Positions 1-10,800 of a stretch of DNA of 64,000 nt are shown here, in pieces; position 1 is the first letter of the stretch; each line of letters opens with the position of its first letter. Origin of the DNA: Piezodorus guildinii (Eukaryota > Arthropoda > Insecta > Hemiptera > Pentatomidae); assembly GCA_023052935.1 (NCBI GenBank), contig CM041292.1, positions 132,818,951 to 132,882,950 on the forward strand. Direction: 5' to 3'. A model generated the notes under the pieces. That model did not search any database. It saw nothing but the letters and a program-made list of their open reading frames with translations, and had not been told where the DNA came from. Position numbers and translations under genes: made by a program.

Positions 1-409
1 TGGATGTAGGGGTCCGTGTATATATGCTAATGCCCTAAGGTGAGCTAAAGCCAGGCGTCGAGTTTAAGAAATATGGAAGGTAGACTTAAAATAAGCTAAA
101 CCGTATCACGTACATTTCATGAGAGATAACACTGCTACTAATACTACGTATGACTGGAATAGTCAAGTACGGGAATTAGAGATGAAAAAAGGACTAGACT
201 TATAAGGAGTTTTATTTAATGGGCAAAATATTGAATTACTGAAATTTATTACTACTATTACTAACATTTAAAACTAAAACAAGATCAAGTTTTTATTCAA
301 TAACCAAAAAAAATATTTTTCTTATCTTAACGGATTTACATCTTTACATTAAACTTATTATTTTCAAAATGTTATTAAATTACCAATTTTTATGATTATC
401 ATGGTTCGG
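1..409. other. AT-rich DNA, nothing recognised
   Basis: I see no open frame of note, no tRNA-like boxes and no match to the repeat families found elsewhere in the window. Confidence 0.5.
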
Positions 410-493
410 AAAAATTTGGGACACCCAGTTCAGCATCGTCCAATCAGCCACAGTAACATGAACTGATGTTAAATAAATAAACAAACAAATAAA
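410..493 (+). repeat. SINE-A, 3' end fragment
   Basis: This matches the last ~80 bp of the SINE-A family: the 'gcatcgtccaatcagccac' block followed by the diagnostic tail ttaaataaataaacaaacaa. The tRNA-like head and the middle are missing, so it is a 5'-truncated or eroded copy. Confidence 0.8.
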
Positions 494-2060
494 CATGTTT
501 TTTTATTCGAAAATTTACATAACTATAAAATATTTTGAATAGACTTAAAGTTTTTTTTTTCTTTTTGCTCAGTTGCATATATATAAAAGTAATAATTTTT
601 TTTCAATTATTTATTACCAATGATGGATTAAAATTACTATTACACATTGGAAGTAAAATATAAGAACTGTTTTAAATTTAGGAAGGCATTTTATGAATTA
701 TAGTCTTTCCATTTAAACAACCTAAAAACATGAATACTTTTTTATAATTCTTAAATGCTTTTAAGAATGCCAAAATTCCACAAAAATTAAAACATTAACT
801 AATAATTATTGAAGATTCATTCTTATCATATGTAAAACTATCTTCGACTGGAAAACAAATATATTATTACTGTAAGAACGAGTCCCTTAGTCAGGTAATT
901 AAACATACTCAAAAATTATTATGACAATATCAATAAAAATAAATTAAAAAAGGAAAAAGGAAGGAAGGAGGAATGCTCACGGAAAAAGGAAATATATTAC
1001 ATTTTTCGGTATGACCTTTGAACTGTATTCTGTAAAATATTAATTTCTAGTTACAACATAATAATCCCCTTTCACTTCAGTTTTAATAAAACGCAATTTT
1101 AATGTCACTATGTAGTAAAAGTAACTCTCAAATAAATCTAATGTTTTTATTCCTTGGGTGAAACAAGAGGATGATAAAAAAAAAAACAAAAAAAAAAACT
1201 GAATATCACTCAAAGGACCGTGCTCATGATCCTTCCAAATGACACTCAACTGTCCCATAATTTTTTCCCACTAACCAGCCCCGGGGGAACGGTCGGCTGC
1301 CCAATATCCAGGGGACGAATTAAATTAATTGCGGCCTAAGAAATGTTTGCCCATGACTGGCTAATAGCCTCAGAAGAAGATGACATTATAATGACTCCCG
1401 GATCTCCCGAGCCGCAGCTCAAGCCCTACCCTATTGGAACTGCCCACTAATTAAATACATTTATTTTCCCAGTCGTTTAGAAACCTTTGCATTTCAAATT
1501 ACTTACATTTGACTAGATTGAATCTCCCATAAAGTAGCCATGATTAGTGAAACAAATTAACGGACTGATTGCTTCGAATTATGATGAGCTATGGTAGGAC
1601 TATTTACCCCTCTTCCTAGTTGTTTCAAAAATAAATTTACAAATTTCCCATATTAAAAGTTCATTAAAATTATAATACTTTTATCGACAACATTAGCCTT
1701 TTTTTACAAATATATTTATTACAATTCACAACTGTATTTATTTTAATTTTATGTTTTAATTTTTTTCTTAAACTTCTTTATTTAAATCAAATTACAGACA
1801 GTTTTTACAGTGCAAATAGAAGTCAAAATCCCACTAAGGCAAGCCTTTGTTTGGGAAAGGAGTTCACTTGCGTCAATTCAATAGAAGTACAATAACTAAC
1901 AGTAACACAGTACACAGTAAGAAACAATATAAAACTTAAATAATACAAATTTATCAATTATAAAGAAACGGTAAATAGCACACAATAAGACACAGTAATT
2001 GACCAAGCCAAAAAATAATAAGGAATAAATATACTTACTTACAAGATATAAAATTAAGGT
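494..2060. other. AT-rich spacer with one GC-richer patch
   Basis: The stretch is mostly AT-rich with homopolymer runs. Positions 1266-1450 are clearly richer in G+C (they contain ccccgggggaacgg and ctcccgagccgcag), but no long frame or known family is visible there. The part around 1735-1990 is T-rich at its left edge and resembles a reversed LINE 3' end, but I cannot assign it. Confidence 0.4.
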
Positions 2061-2073
2061 ATGTAAATAAAAC

Positions 2074-2121
2074 CGCCCAGGAAACCTTCACGGCCTGTCG
2101 CGCCACTGGAAGAAGAAGAAG
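2074..2121 (+). mobile_element. Ultra-short 3'-end retro-insertion (SINE-B tail) with TSD
   Basis: Only the terminal 48 bp of the SINE-B family are present, ending in cacggcctgtcgcgccactg plus a (gaa)n tail; the same tail ends the longer SINE-B at 50420-50682. It is flanked by perfect 13-bp direct repeats, atgtaaataaaac, at 2061-2073 and 2122-2134. This is the signature of target-primed reverse transcription that stopped almost at once. Confidence 0.8.
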
Positions 2122-2454
2122 ATGTAAATAAAACAAAATTGCTCTATTCTCCTCTAGTAGGTAATTAAATTCATCATAAATTCATTCAGCTTTTATATTT
2201 AACCGCTATTTATCAATCCTAATAAGATTATATGACTAATTCTTCTAAATCTATAAAATTAGAGGTACTATACAGGAAGAACTTTAAAATATCGGCATTC
2301 AAGACCTGTTAGACTACTTCAATACGAATAAAACCTACATGATATTAATGATGGAGTTTTGTTGACCGTAGAGAAATTAGATGAGGAAGATGGTTGGGGG
2401 TGCGGTCATAAATTAAAAACACACAATTAAAAATAAGCGTTATTTTAATTATGT

Positions 2455-2493
2455 GCCGACGTTTCGGCCTACAATGTGGGCCTTCATCAGGGG
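2455..2493 (-). ncRNA. Hammerhead-ribozyme-like motif, left arm of foldback
   Basis: Read on the minus strand: CTGATGA, an A, GGCC, loop, GGCC, then GAAACGTC and GGC. These match core positions 3-9, 12-14, A15.1/U16.1 and a GUC cleavage triplet. Stem II is GGCC/GGCC. Stem III would need dimer pairing through the ACGU palindrome. The extra A before stem II is unlike the canonical G10.1-C11.1 junction. Confidence 0.5.
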
Positions 2494-2555
2494 TGACGAC
2501 GTGAAAGCGTTGCCTACAGAAGTATACTTCTGTAGGCAACGCTTTCACGTCGTCA

Positions 2556-2594
2556 CCCCTGATGAAGGCGCACATTGTAGGCCGAAACGTCGGC
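2556..2594 (+). ncRNA. Hammerhead-ribozyme-like motif, right arm of foldback
   Basis: This is the mirror copy of the motif at 2455-2493: CTGATGA at 2559-2565, GAAA at 2584-2587, GTC at 2589-2591. One substitution (cgcac for cccac) shortens stem II to GGC/GCC. Folding back on the other arm would compete with the ribozyme fold. Confidence 0.45.
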
Positions 2595-2814
2595 ACATAA
2601 TTAAAATAACGCTTATTTTTAATTGTGTGTTTTTAATTTATGACCGCACCCCCAACCATCTTCCTCATCTACATGATATTAAGTCCGTTTAATTTTACAT
2701 CGATATGGCGGGTTTGATAAAATCGTTAAGAGCCGTTTTTAGAGAAAATCGTAAAAAGAATAACTCACCAGAAAAGTAATTCATAACTCATATTTTGTAC
2801 TAAGTTATAAGGAG

Positions 2815-2915
2815 AAGTTGTTCGGGGTGCAGTTTTTGAAAAACTTCAATCTAGTAACCTTAATTTATTAAAGGTTTTAGTACACATTTCGGGGCATCTT
2901 CAGGACGATTATAAG
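2815..2915 (+). repeat. PLE-like short repeat, degenerate hammerhead-like end
   Basis: It begins with a G-rich box (ttcggggtgcagt), then ~65 bp of AT-rich sequence, then acatttcggggcatcttcag. Reverse-complemented, the end reads CTGAAGATGCCCCGAAATG, a short derivative of the CTGATGA...GAAAC pattern. The same layout recurs across the window. Confidence 0.4.
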
Positions 2916-3934
2916 AAGGGAGATCACAATACTCAAATTTACAGGGAATACATTGGTATTTATCTCTGTATTTATCGTAAGGTAAGGTATTTACCCTTAT
3001 TGTGATATCCCTGACTCAATTGACCTGAATATTGCCCTTTTGGGCAAAAACGTTTACACAATAAATTAAGGGCCCTTAATGGATGTGTTTTAATGACTTC
3101 TCTCTATATTCTATCTATAGTCAACCAATGGTTGACAACCATTCATCCAACATTATATATACTAAGCTATGCCTGTATAATGATACTATGTACTATGATT
3201 CTATGGGGAAAAACTTTACGACCTATTCTGATACCTTTCAAATATACATACAAAATTTCATGAAAATCGGTCTATATATATAGTACACTGTACAACGGTA
3301 TGAATACTGCGCGATTTCCCTTCTGAAGTGAACACATGCACTACAGTAAGTGTTCATTTAAATCACCTATAGTCATATGATTAATATGGGCAATGACAAT
3401 AGAGATAATTTTCGTTTATGAAGTCCTGCCCCAGGCTGTGTACAGATGTCGCTGCTGTTACGATATCGCTGCGGCTACAAACTGTGCCTTGGACAATATC
3501 GCAGAGCATCAATCAGCGACCATTACTGGCTATTGAACAGGGAACAGTGGCGTAGTCCACGGTGGTTATAGTCCATCTGCAGCTCCGCGTTTTACGCCCT
3601 ATTGAGGGCCTCCTATCTCTGCTAGCTATCTACGGCCAGTCACCCTCCCTAACCAGAGGTGCCGGCTTTTTTGTTCGCCTGAAAGGGGATCAGGTTCCCC
3701 CAGCCTCGCCTAGGATTTCTGGAAGGCCACTTTTATTATTTACCGCGCAGCTTTTTCTCCTAAGCTGTGGATGAAAATCTGATAAGGAACTGTGTAGTCA
3801 TGTAGTTGGAAGAGAGTTCGTGGAATCTCTGAGTAGAATAACACCGTAGTGCAGTACTAATTAGGGATTTAAAAAAAAAAAAAAAAAAATCTTCAATAGG
3901 ATATATAGGAGAAACCTTTACATTTGTTGTCGGT
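2916..3934. other. Spacer with a GC-elevated block
   Basis: No family is recognised. Positions about 3420-3780 are markedly richer in G+C and in CpG than their surroundings (for example gtggcgtagtccacggtgg, ctccgcgttttacgccc). A frame at 3562-3774 is open but short and has no recognisable domain. The gtggcgtagtccacggtggtta part weakly resembles a tRNA-type A box, so a SINE remnant is possible. A poly(A) run lies near 3870-3888. Confidence 0.35.
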
Positions 3935-5315
3935 TCTTCACTTATTAAATATATAGTAAGGGAAAGTATAGACAGTGTGTTTTTTTTGTTTGTTTTTTTT
4001 GTGTTTGTTAACGTTTTAGAGTACCCTGAGTTTAAATAACCTACTATGTATGTGTGTTAATGTGGTGAGTCTAGCCCGAAAACCATAATTTGGATAAAAC
4101 TGAAATATCATATTTTAGAAGCGAGACGTTACAGCAACTTTTTCATAAAAATCGGCGTACCAGAACAGCTATTTTATACTCTCTTTTTTTTGGTACTAAA
4201 TAATATTTATTTATTGAGATATATTACAATTTGTTTCTATATGAACATTAGCAATAGTGATATGAGATCCCATTCACACAATATACAACGATAAGGTCAA
4301 ATTACATAAAATATAATATATATAAAAAAAACAAAAACAACAACCTATAATTGAGATAAATACAAATAAATAAGTAATAAATACACTAACATCATACACA
4401 CGATATAATATATAAATGTGATATTTATTTTTCTATAATTTAATATATCTAATATACCTACATAATTTTTACAATTTAAATGATAAACTAGCATTTCAGG
4501 TTAGATAGAATGTATATGAAAAATAAAGAAAGGGAAATTCTTCCCCGAAAACACAAAAAAATGTCGCGTAGTGAAACTGGCATTGACTATCACGAATGCA
4601 GCGATGCCTACCAGTTACAACCCATCTTCAGAAACATTTTTCTCAGTTACTAAATAGTTTTGGGACCTTGAAATTACTGAAAAAATACTTGCAACTATTT
4701 TACGTTTTACGAATTTATTAGCAATTATTGATTCAAACAATAGCATTGTGCTTATAAGCATTCGAATTATTGCATTGGGCATTGTTTGACACTTTTTTTC
4801 AAAAACGGCTCTAAGAATTTTGATAAAACTCGCTATGTTTAATTGTATTCAATATCATGTAGCTTTCATTCTGATTGAAATAGTCTAACAAGATTTAACT
4901 GCCGATATTTTAATATAATATTTTCTTTCTCTAAGTACGTTCAATTATGTACACTCGAAAAAATTAATCATAACATCTTGTTAACATTAATAAAAAACGA
5001 GTAAATAAGCAAACGAATTTGATAAACAACTATAGGAGAAAAGAAAAAAACTTTTTGCAATCAATTTTTGTGTTTTTGAACATAAGAACAGTAATGTAGA
5101 TGTATAATATACAGTGCGGAAGCTAAAGAATACAGAAACAAATGTTAACATAAACAGTAACCAGTGGGAGGTAATAATAATTTATAACATATGTTTCCAA
5201 CGAATGTAATTCTCCACACGTTTTTTTAGCTCTAACTTAATTTAAAAGTTCTTAAATTGTTTTTAACAACAGTGAAAGTTGTGTGTTGCGCGCAACAGAT
5301 TTTTTATGTAACAAT
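3935..5315 (+). repeat. R1 interspersed repeat, interrupted near its middle
   Basis: It starts with the conserved 'tatatagtaagggaaagta' block and ends past 'aacaacagtgaaagttgtgtg' and ttgcgcgcaa. The intervening R1 landmarks are in order: acgttacagcaactttttc, tcaaaaacggctctaa, catcttgtta, ttttgtgtttttgaacata. Positions ~4187-4785 are not R1 and are annotated separately. Confidence 0.7.
4187..4785 (-). mobile_element. LINE-D 3' end inserted in R1
   Basis: A T-run at the left edge (the reversed poly(A) tail) is followed by tttattgagatatattacaa and further sequence that closely parallels 39755-40070. Homology to that copy is clear for about the first 250 bp. The remainder is bounded only by where R1 resumes, so the right edge is approximate. 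No coding part is visible. Confidence 0.55.
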
Positions 5316-5680
5316 TTATATTATAGAGATTGTAGAAGTATTTTCACTCAATCATGGACCATCTAATCTTTTATTATATTCAATTGAATATTGATGAAAT
5401 AGTATATTTTTTGCATTTCCTATTTCATTGCATTTGAGATAAGATATACAATATAAAGAAGCTTGACAATAAGCTCATTGGCAACTAGGAGGCTTCGAAA
5501 CGAAGTCACAGTGAGTGATCATTGCGGTGGATAGGGAGACGAATCCTTTTCGCTTCAATGAACCAATCAACCTTACCTCGCACGATACAGAACTTTATAT
5601 ATCTTATTTACGACAAACAAATACATACATACTGACGATTCTTTTGAATTTGGGATTCCGTGACTGATAATAAACATTTT
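5316..5680. other. AT-rich spacer
   Basis: No frame, tRNA-like box or shared repeat is recognised between the R1 copy and the SINE-A insertion. Confidence 0.4.
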
Positions 5681-5692
5681 AAATAGATATTG

Positions 5693-5980
5693 GGGGTTAC
5701 CTGTAGAATGGTGGCTAGCATAACAGCCTCCTATGCCCAAGTTCCCGCGTTCAAACCCGCAGGTGGCCCTAGGATTTTTTAATGGGAGTAAAAAATCTTT
5801 AGTTATGTCGTCCTTCGGTGGGGACGTAAAAGGTGGTCCGGTCCCAAGCCTGTGCGATGTCAGGTCCTCGTTAAAGATCCCTATCCTAATTAAATCTGGA
5901 TAGCTAAATTTAGGACTCCCACTGTAGCATCGTCTGATTAGCCACGTCGGCATAAAAGGACGTTAAATAAATAAACAAAC
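5693..5980 (+). mobile_element. SINE-A, full-length copy with 12-bp TSD
   Basis: This is a tRNA-derived SINE: a head with an A-box-like tggctagcataacagcc and a B-box-like gcgttcaaacccgc, a body with cgtccttcggtggggacg, and an A-rich tail ttaaataaataaacaaacaa. Direct repeats aaatagatattg lie at 5681-5692 and 5981-5992. It needs LINE proteins in trans and has no protein product; frames crossing it are coincidental. Confidence 0.9.
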
Positions 5981-5992
5981 AAATAGATATTG

Positions 5993-6910
5993 TATATTAA
6001 ACTCCTTAACAATATACGTGAAGATTTTCAAAAATAAGTTATTTCAAAATTTATAGAGGTAGGCCAAAAGGGAAAAATATATATATTTTAATGGAAGCAT
6101 GATTTTCTTGGCATACTTTCATCTTGTCAGATCTCTGTAACCTGACAATGTGTCACCAATATTATCAAAAAGCAATTCCTGTATTTTGTGGTATTGTGCA
6201 TCCGCAGAAAAATCATGAAATATAAAATAGTCAGTTTTGGGAGGCCACCACATAAATGTAAATAAAAAGACCTAAGAACTTACTAAATATCAAAATAAAT
6301 AAACCAAGACAATTTTGGCAACTTTACTCAAAATAAACAGACAATAGAAAATAATAGATATTTTTACCTTTGCAGAATGCAACCTAACAATTACATCATT
6401 TATCAGTAACCACTAAAAAAAACATCGTACCTATACGTTTTCTATGAATAATTTCTCATTGATTCTGTTTAGAAAATGTTATATTTTTTTAATTTTAAGT
6501 TATTTTCATATAGTTTTTTTAATAATAATATATATATATATTATATATATATATATAAATAAAAAGCCATACATAAACATTAAGTAGACATACATGTCTT
6601 TTTATTTAACAAAGTACTTATTTATGTCATTGATACAGGCATTTATTTTACAGCAAAGGTGATTTTTGAATGACGTATTGTACAATATTGCTATGTTTAA
6701 GATATTATTAATTATAGTTAATGGATGATTTATGTAAAAGGCGAAGAAATAAGATGACAAACATGATTGAACAAGGAAAAAATAACACTAGAGCAAGTTT
6801 TAGGGATAGACTGGGGGATCTAGGGATAGTCTAGAGGGTAAATCTGGGAAACTTAAGATGTATAAAATTAAATATAATAAGATAAAATTAAAATGGATCT
6901 GAAGTATGTG
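5993..6910. other. AT-rich spacer with TA microsatellite
   Basis: A TA-rich tract occupies about 6521-6557. Nothing else is recognised. Confidence 0.45.
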
Positions 6911-6911
6911 A

Positions 6912-6985
6912 TGGTTTGGGTGGCGGTAAATATAAGAAAATAGTGAAAACTATTTATTATCCAACGTTTTGGATTGCGGCTTAAA
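6912..6985 (+). repeat. PLE-like short repeat (family B), degenerate
   Basis: Start box gatggtttgggtggcggt, then an AT-rich stretch with aactatttattatccaacg, then ttttggattgcggc. The order and wording match the copies at 15445 and 26036, but the hammerhead-like end is decayed (ACGTTTTGG instead of ACGTTTCGA). Confidence 0.5.
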
Positions 6986-8109
6986 ACATGAGGGCTAAAA
7001 ACATTACTAAATACAACGTGGGTGTTTGATGAATATGTAACCATGGAAAATCAACTGATGAATAAAAAAACACAACAAAAAAAAAATAAAGATTTAAGGT
7101 TATTAAGTAATGATAATATGTTAATAAATAACTGAATAAAGGATAAGCACACTCATATAATATAGTTAGCACGAGTATATGAAAGTGAAGTAAAGAAAAC
7201 AAATATGAGAACCCAAACAAAATTAATAACACAGATAATGAAAATAAAAATATAAAGTAAATAGTATATTAATGTATAGCAATAGCTGAATTATGTAAAT
7301 ATGTGTAATATAAACTATTTATGTATGGGCGTGGCTGAGATTTTCGTTAGGCGGGTCCAAGGGGATTGAAAATATAAGATTTTTCCAAAAATTTATCTGA
7401 AAATTAAATACAGGCTTGGAAGTAAAAACACTCCATATTACCTTCTTATTTTGTTTCTAAATTCCCTTCTTATAATACCTTATTTTAATTCTTTATCTTT
7501 ATAATTATACTGCTCTCAAAACTATTATGCTCTCATCAGTAATTCTCCACGTGTTTGTATATGCATCATTTGCTAGCTATATTTGAACGCTATTCATCCC
7601 CGAAACAAATAAATTATTCATTCATACATATAAATAGAATTTGATAAAAAAATAAAATTTAAAGCAGGAAGTGAAATAAAAAAAAACACATTATAGGTGA
7701 ATACTGAATGGGACCAACGAATCCGATAGTTTTTCCCGACCATTTTAAGGAATAGGAGCCATTGTGAAGCGGTCCCTGGGAAAAAACCCAAACTCTTTGA
7801 AAAACAAATAGGGAGAAGGAGGGTGGACTCCCCGAAAAAGGTATAATGCCGCTGAAGTGGAGGGGAGGAAGAAGGGGAAGGAAACCCCACATGCAGGGAT
7901 CAGAGTCAATCAAGATGCAAACTCCCCTATAATAAGCTTAGTCCCTTGCCATGATCGCCGCTTTATCCATTTCCATTCCGTTTAGTCATTTCTCCAGGGC
8001 TAACAACCAATTGAATACGGATATCCCATTTTAAGTGTAGTAAGAACTCCATGCCAATAAAAATCCAATCTCTATTAGCATATCAACTTATAATTTCCTA
8101 CAATGCAAA
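6986..8109. other. Spacer, nothing recognised
   Basis: AT-rich, except 7700-7990, which is purine/GC-richer (for example gaagtggaggggaggaagaa). Short frames exist on both strands at 7618-7913, but they are low-complexity and carry no motif I recognise. Confidence 0.4.
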
Positions 8110-8905
8110 TTTTCATTTTTACTTTCACTTACCCATTTAAGAAATGTATAGTAAGATAAGGTATTTCGATTGTGAAAAGTTTCGAATTCCAGTATTCAAC
8201 GAAAATATTCGTTTTAGTGTCCACTGAGTTCAAATGACTAAGTCCCAAAAAAAGGTCTGTGTATCCGTGGAAAGTCAAGCACGGACACGAAAAGTCGTAC
8301 GAAACTGAAATTTCACATGAAAATCAAATACCCGCCCGACTTGTTACAGCAACTTTTTCATTAAAATCAGTTGACCGAAATTGGCACTTTATACTATGCA
8401 TTTTGCACCTTTTTTCCAATTTTCTCAAAAACAGCTCTAACAATTTTGATTGAAATCGTTATATCGATGTAACATTCAATGCGGTTATGATAATGATCAT
8501 ATTATTATATTATGATTGAAATAGACTGACAGGGGATGAAAATTTCTTCATCTAAAGTACCTTCAATTTCATAGATTTTATAAAAATAACCGTATCATAT
8601 TTTTTTGCATTGACAAATAACGGCTAAATGTGTAAGTTGAGCGAATTTAGTTCTGAATCTAAATAAAGGAGAAAAGTGTATACATATTTTTATATGCAAT
8701 TTTTGTGTTTTTGAACGCAAGAATAGTAATATAGATGTATAATAAACGCTGGATTGCTAAATATTTTAGAAAAAATATTATCTAATATACGGAGTAGTAA
8801 AAGATAATGGAGAGTGATGAAAAGCCGATTAAAATAACTTTTAATCTCTAAATGTCTATAAAAATTCTTAAATTGGTTTAAACAACGAAAGTAAGTGAAA
8901 GTCGT
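8110..8905 (+). repeat. R1 interspersed repeat, near full length
   Basis: Both near-terminal inverted motifs are present: ACTTTCACTTACC at the left and GTAAGTGAAAGT at the right. Internal landmarks occur in the canonical order, including tttcgaattcc, ttgttacagcaactttttca, tctcaaaaacagctctaaca and ttttgtgtttttgaacgcaa. No transposase is encoded. It is probably a non-autonomous element, class undetermined. This copy is the best guide to the family's extent. Confidence 0.75.
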
Positions 8906-8977
8906 GTGTTTTTTTGTTAATATATATTTCAATGAATGAATATTCTATGAGTTCGTTTGCTTTTTTATTGTATGTAA

Positions 8978-9165
8978 AGTTACTTTTATGCTACTGTGGC
9001 TAATAAGAAGATCCCTATCTGTAAAAAGTAAGTAACATCGAACAAACTTGGAAGGACGGCATGACCAAGGACATTTTACTCCTTTGAAAAATCTTAGGGC
9101 CATCTAGGTACATAGGTATGAGCCCATGATTTTGGGCAAAGAAGGCAGCAGTTAGGATTGCCAGG
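8978..9165 (-). repeat. SINE-A, degenerate
   Basis: Recognisable blocks in reverse order: ttttatgctactgtggctaat, gaagatccctatct, ggaaggacggcatgaccaa, ttttactcctttgaaaaatc, and a decayed B-box region near 9115-9150. Internal deletions and substitutions mark it as old. Confidence 0.65.
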
Positions 9166-9567
9166 TGACGCCATAGATTCTAATAGTGATCAATATACTA
9201 ACTAAGCTAATTGTATTTTTATGAATAAAATGAAGTACCGTAACAACTTAATCATGATAACAAACGAACGCACTTATACAGGGTGTCTCATAAATGTATC
9301 TTCATACTATGAGAGCAGATACCAGGCCTTAAGTAGAACAAAACAGTTCATATCACCCTAAGTCCGTTTCTCAACGGTAAGGGAGGAAAATCAAATTTTG
9401 AGTGTTTTGCTATTATCCATGGTTTTCATAAGAAAATCTCGAATATATCTACATGATGTGCACGCACAAAAAATAATACCAAATGAAAGAAGGAAAAATT
9501 TCCTAGGAGGTTAAGAAGTCAAACTCTCTAAATAAGAAAGTAAGTGTCTCACAACGTCATGCAGAAT
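9166..9567. other. Spacer
   Basis: No family is assigned. The motif tatacagggtgtctcata at ~9276-9293 resembles termini common in insect repeats, but I found no matching second end. Confidence 0.35.
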
Positions 9568-10308
9568 TTTTTTTTTTTAATAGATTTATTGATATTTACA
9601 ACTGTATAATGATATACATCTAGTAAATGAGATACAAGATACAAATGTCATGGATTCACATGTGGGGATAATACCCATTGGCAGCACTCCAAAGACTATG
9701 TTAAACTAGAAGGTCTCGGGGTCATCTTCTTTTCAGACGCCTCGGGGGATTATCAGGGATTGTAGAGGAAGCAAGGATTTAAACTAGTGTATTAGAGTGA
9801 GAATGTATCAAAATACATTACAAATAATGAAAGGAGTGGTACCTGGTTCGCACCAAGTCAACAACATAGGGAACGTTAAGGTCTTTATGGATGAGTTTAT
9901 TTGTGACAAAATAAGGAGCATTGAGGATTTTCCGAAGGATTTTTGATTGCAAGGATTGGAGACGGGAAGGATTTGATGGTTTAGAAGAGCCCCAAATCTC
10001 TACTCCGTAAGTTCATATCGGTCTGATGATAGTCATGTAGATGAGCCTTTTGTACTTAAAGGAAGGTTAGAGCGGTTGACCAGTAAGTGTTGAGGTAGTC
10101 GAAATGTCGGGCAGTTTCTTGTCTTTTCAGTCTTGTATGAGGGTTCCAAGTGAGACGTTTGTCCAGGTGTAGTCCTTGGTATCGGATCTGTACAACCGGA
10201 ACAAGAGGAGCGTTATTGAATGATACTGTTGGGCAGGATGTCAAATGTTTACGACGAAGGGTAAAGGTGATTTGGTGTGATTTATTAGAATTTATTTTTA
10301 TTCTCATC

Positions 10309-10310
<2 letters not shown>
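9568..10310 (-). pseudogene. LINE J2 (Jockey-like) 3' fragment, reverse transcriptase C-terminus
   Basis: A T-run at 9568-9577 is the reversed poly(A) tail. Toward higher coordinates come a 3'UTR and then minus-strand coding sequence that parallels the intact Jockey ORF2 C-terminal part: TFTLRR, LDKRLTWNPHTRLKRQE. The fragment is 5'-truncated at a TA microsatellite and frameshifted, so no functional protein is expected. Sister fragments lie at 14733-14925, 26690-27480 and, weakly, 33060-33240. The UTR differs from the two Jockey copies at 17 and 44 kb, so I treat it as a separate family (J2). Confidence 0.8.

Positions 10311-10312
<2 letters not shown>

Positions 10313-10389
<77 letters not shown>
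10313..10389. repeat. (TA)n microsatellite
   Basis: An uninterrupted TA run of ~75 bp at the truncated 5' boundary of the J2 fragment. The tyrosine/isoleucine-repeat frames that cross it are artefacts. Confidence 0.95.
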
Positions 10390-10390
<1 letters not shown>

Positions 10391-10489
10391 CATGCATTCG
10401 ATTATTACTAAAACATTTAGGTTTTTTTCATAATTTAATTAGGAAATATTGTTTAAAGAAATAAATTAAAACATCTATTTATGAATTAG

Positions 10490-10800
10490 TAAATAGCTAC
10501 GTCAAATCCTTCCAATCTGGGGTCAGACATAACAATAAATACGGAAAGTTATAGATTTCTAATACGTGTAAATATTTTAAAAACTGGATTGGAGACTGAT
10601 TGACAAAAGTAACCCAGCTGCATAATAATAGACGACACAAAATCCCAAACCGAACAGGATTTACCCACCAAAACAGCCCCAACAAAGAAGCTTTGCATGA
10701 TGAAGGAAATCGTAGTAGGTTGTGGGTATTTGTGAGCTAAAGGCAGGGACGTAGGGTCAGGGCAATTACACAACAGCTGTCCTTCAGGGCGTGATCAGGG
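10490..10800 (-). repeat. R2 interspersed repeat
   Basis: The reverse complement (ttccttcatcatgcaaagct, ttggggctgttttggtgg, gtaaatcctgttcggtttgg, gcagctgggttac) matches 13500-13710 in order. Type unknown. The right edge is estimated, and 10740-10980 is GC-richer and unassigned. Confidence 0.6.

Larger units (their letters stand above)
2349..2668. mobile_element. IRF-A foldback element: near-perfect palindrome with 14-bp TSD
   Basis: Positions 2378-2524 and 2525-2671 are reverse complements with very few mismatches, centred on gaagta|tacttc. A single-copy lead (tgatggagttttgttgacc) precedes the left arm only. The direct repeats ctacatgatattaa at 2335-2348 and 2669-2682 flank it. Each arm holds a G-rich box (gttgggggtgcggtcat), an AT-rich stretch and a hammerhead-like core pointing outward. 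No protein is encoded; frames running through it are by-products of the palindrome. The organisation resembles an inverted pair of PLE terminal repeats (inference). Related copies lie at 14441-14600, 23544-23781 and 59480-60407. Confidence 0.8.
2185..2780 (-). repeat. R1 interspersed repeat, partial, split by a foldback insertion
   Basis: The two flanks (2185-2348 and 2669-2780) read as consecutive parts of the R1 family in reverse: 'aaaatatcggcattcaagac' then 'cctacatgatattaa', continuing with 'acatcgatat' and 'agaaaatcgtaaaaag'. The same order is seen uninterrupted at 55850-56030. The foldback at 2349-2668 is therefore a later insertion. Confidence 0.7.

Noticed and set aside
2345..2692. 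Two nearly identical ~80-codon frames on opposite strands
   Set aside because: They are the same palindrome read from each side and are not proteins.
5573..5953. 126-codon minus-strand frame
   Set aside because: It is the reverse strand of a SINE-A copy; no related protein-like constraint is visible in other copies.
10056..10464. Frames of ~100 codons crossing the TA microsatellite, rich in Tyr/Ile
   Set aside because: They are read-through of (TA)n joined to a truncated LINE fragment; only the LINE part on the minus strand is meaningful.
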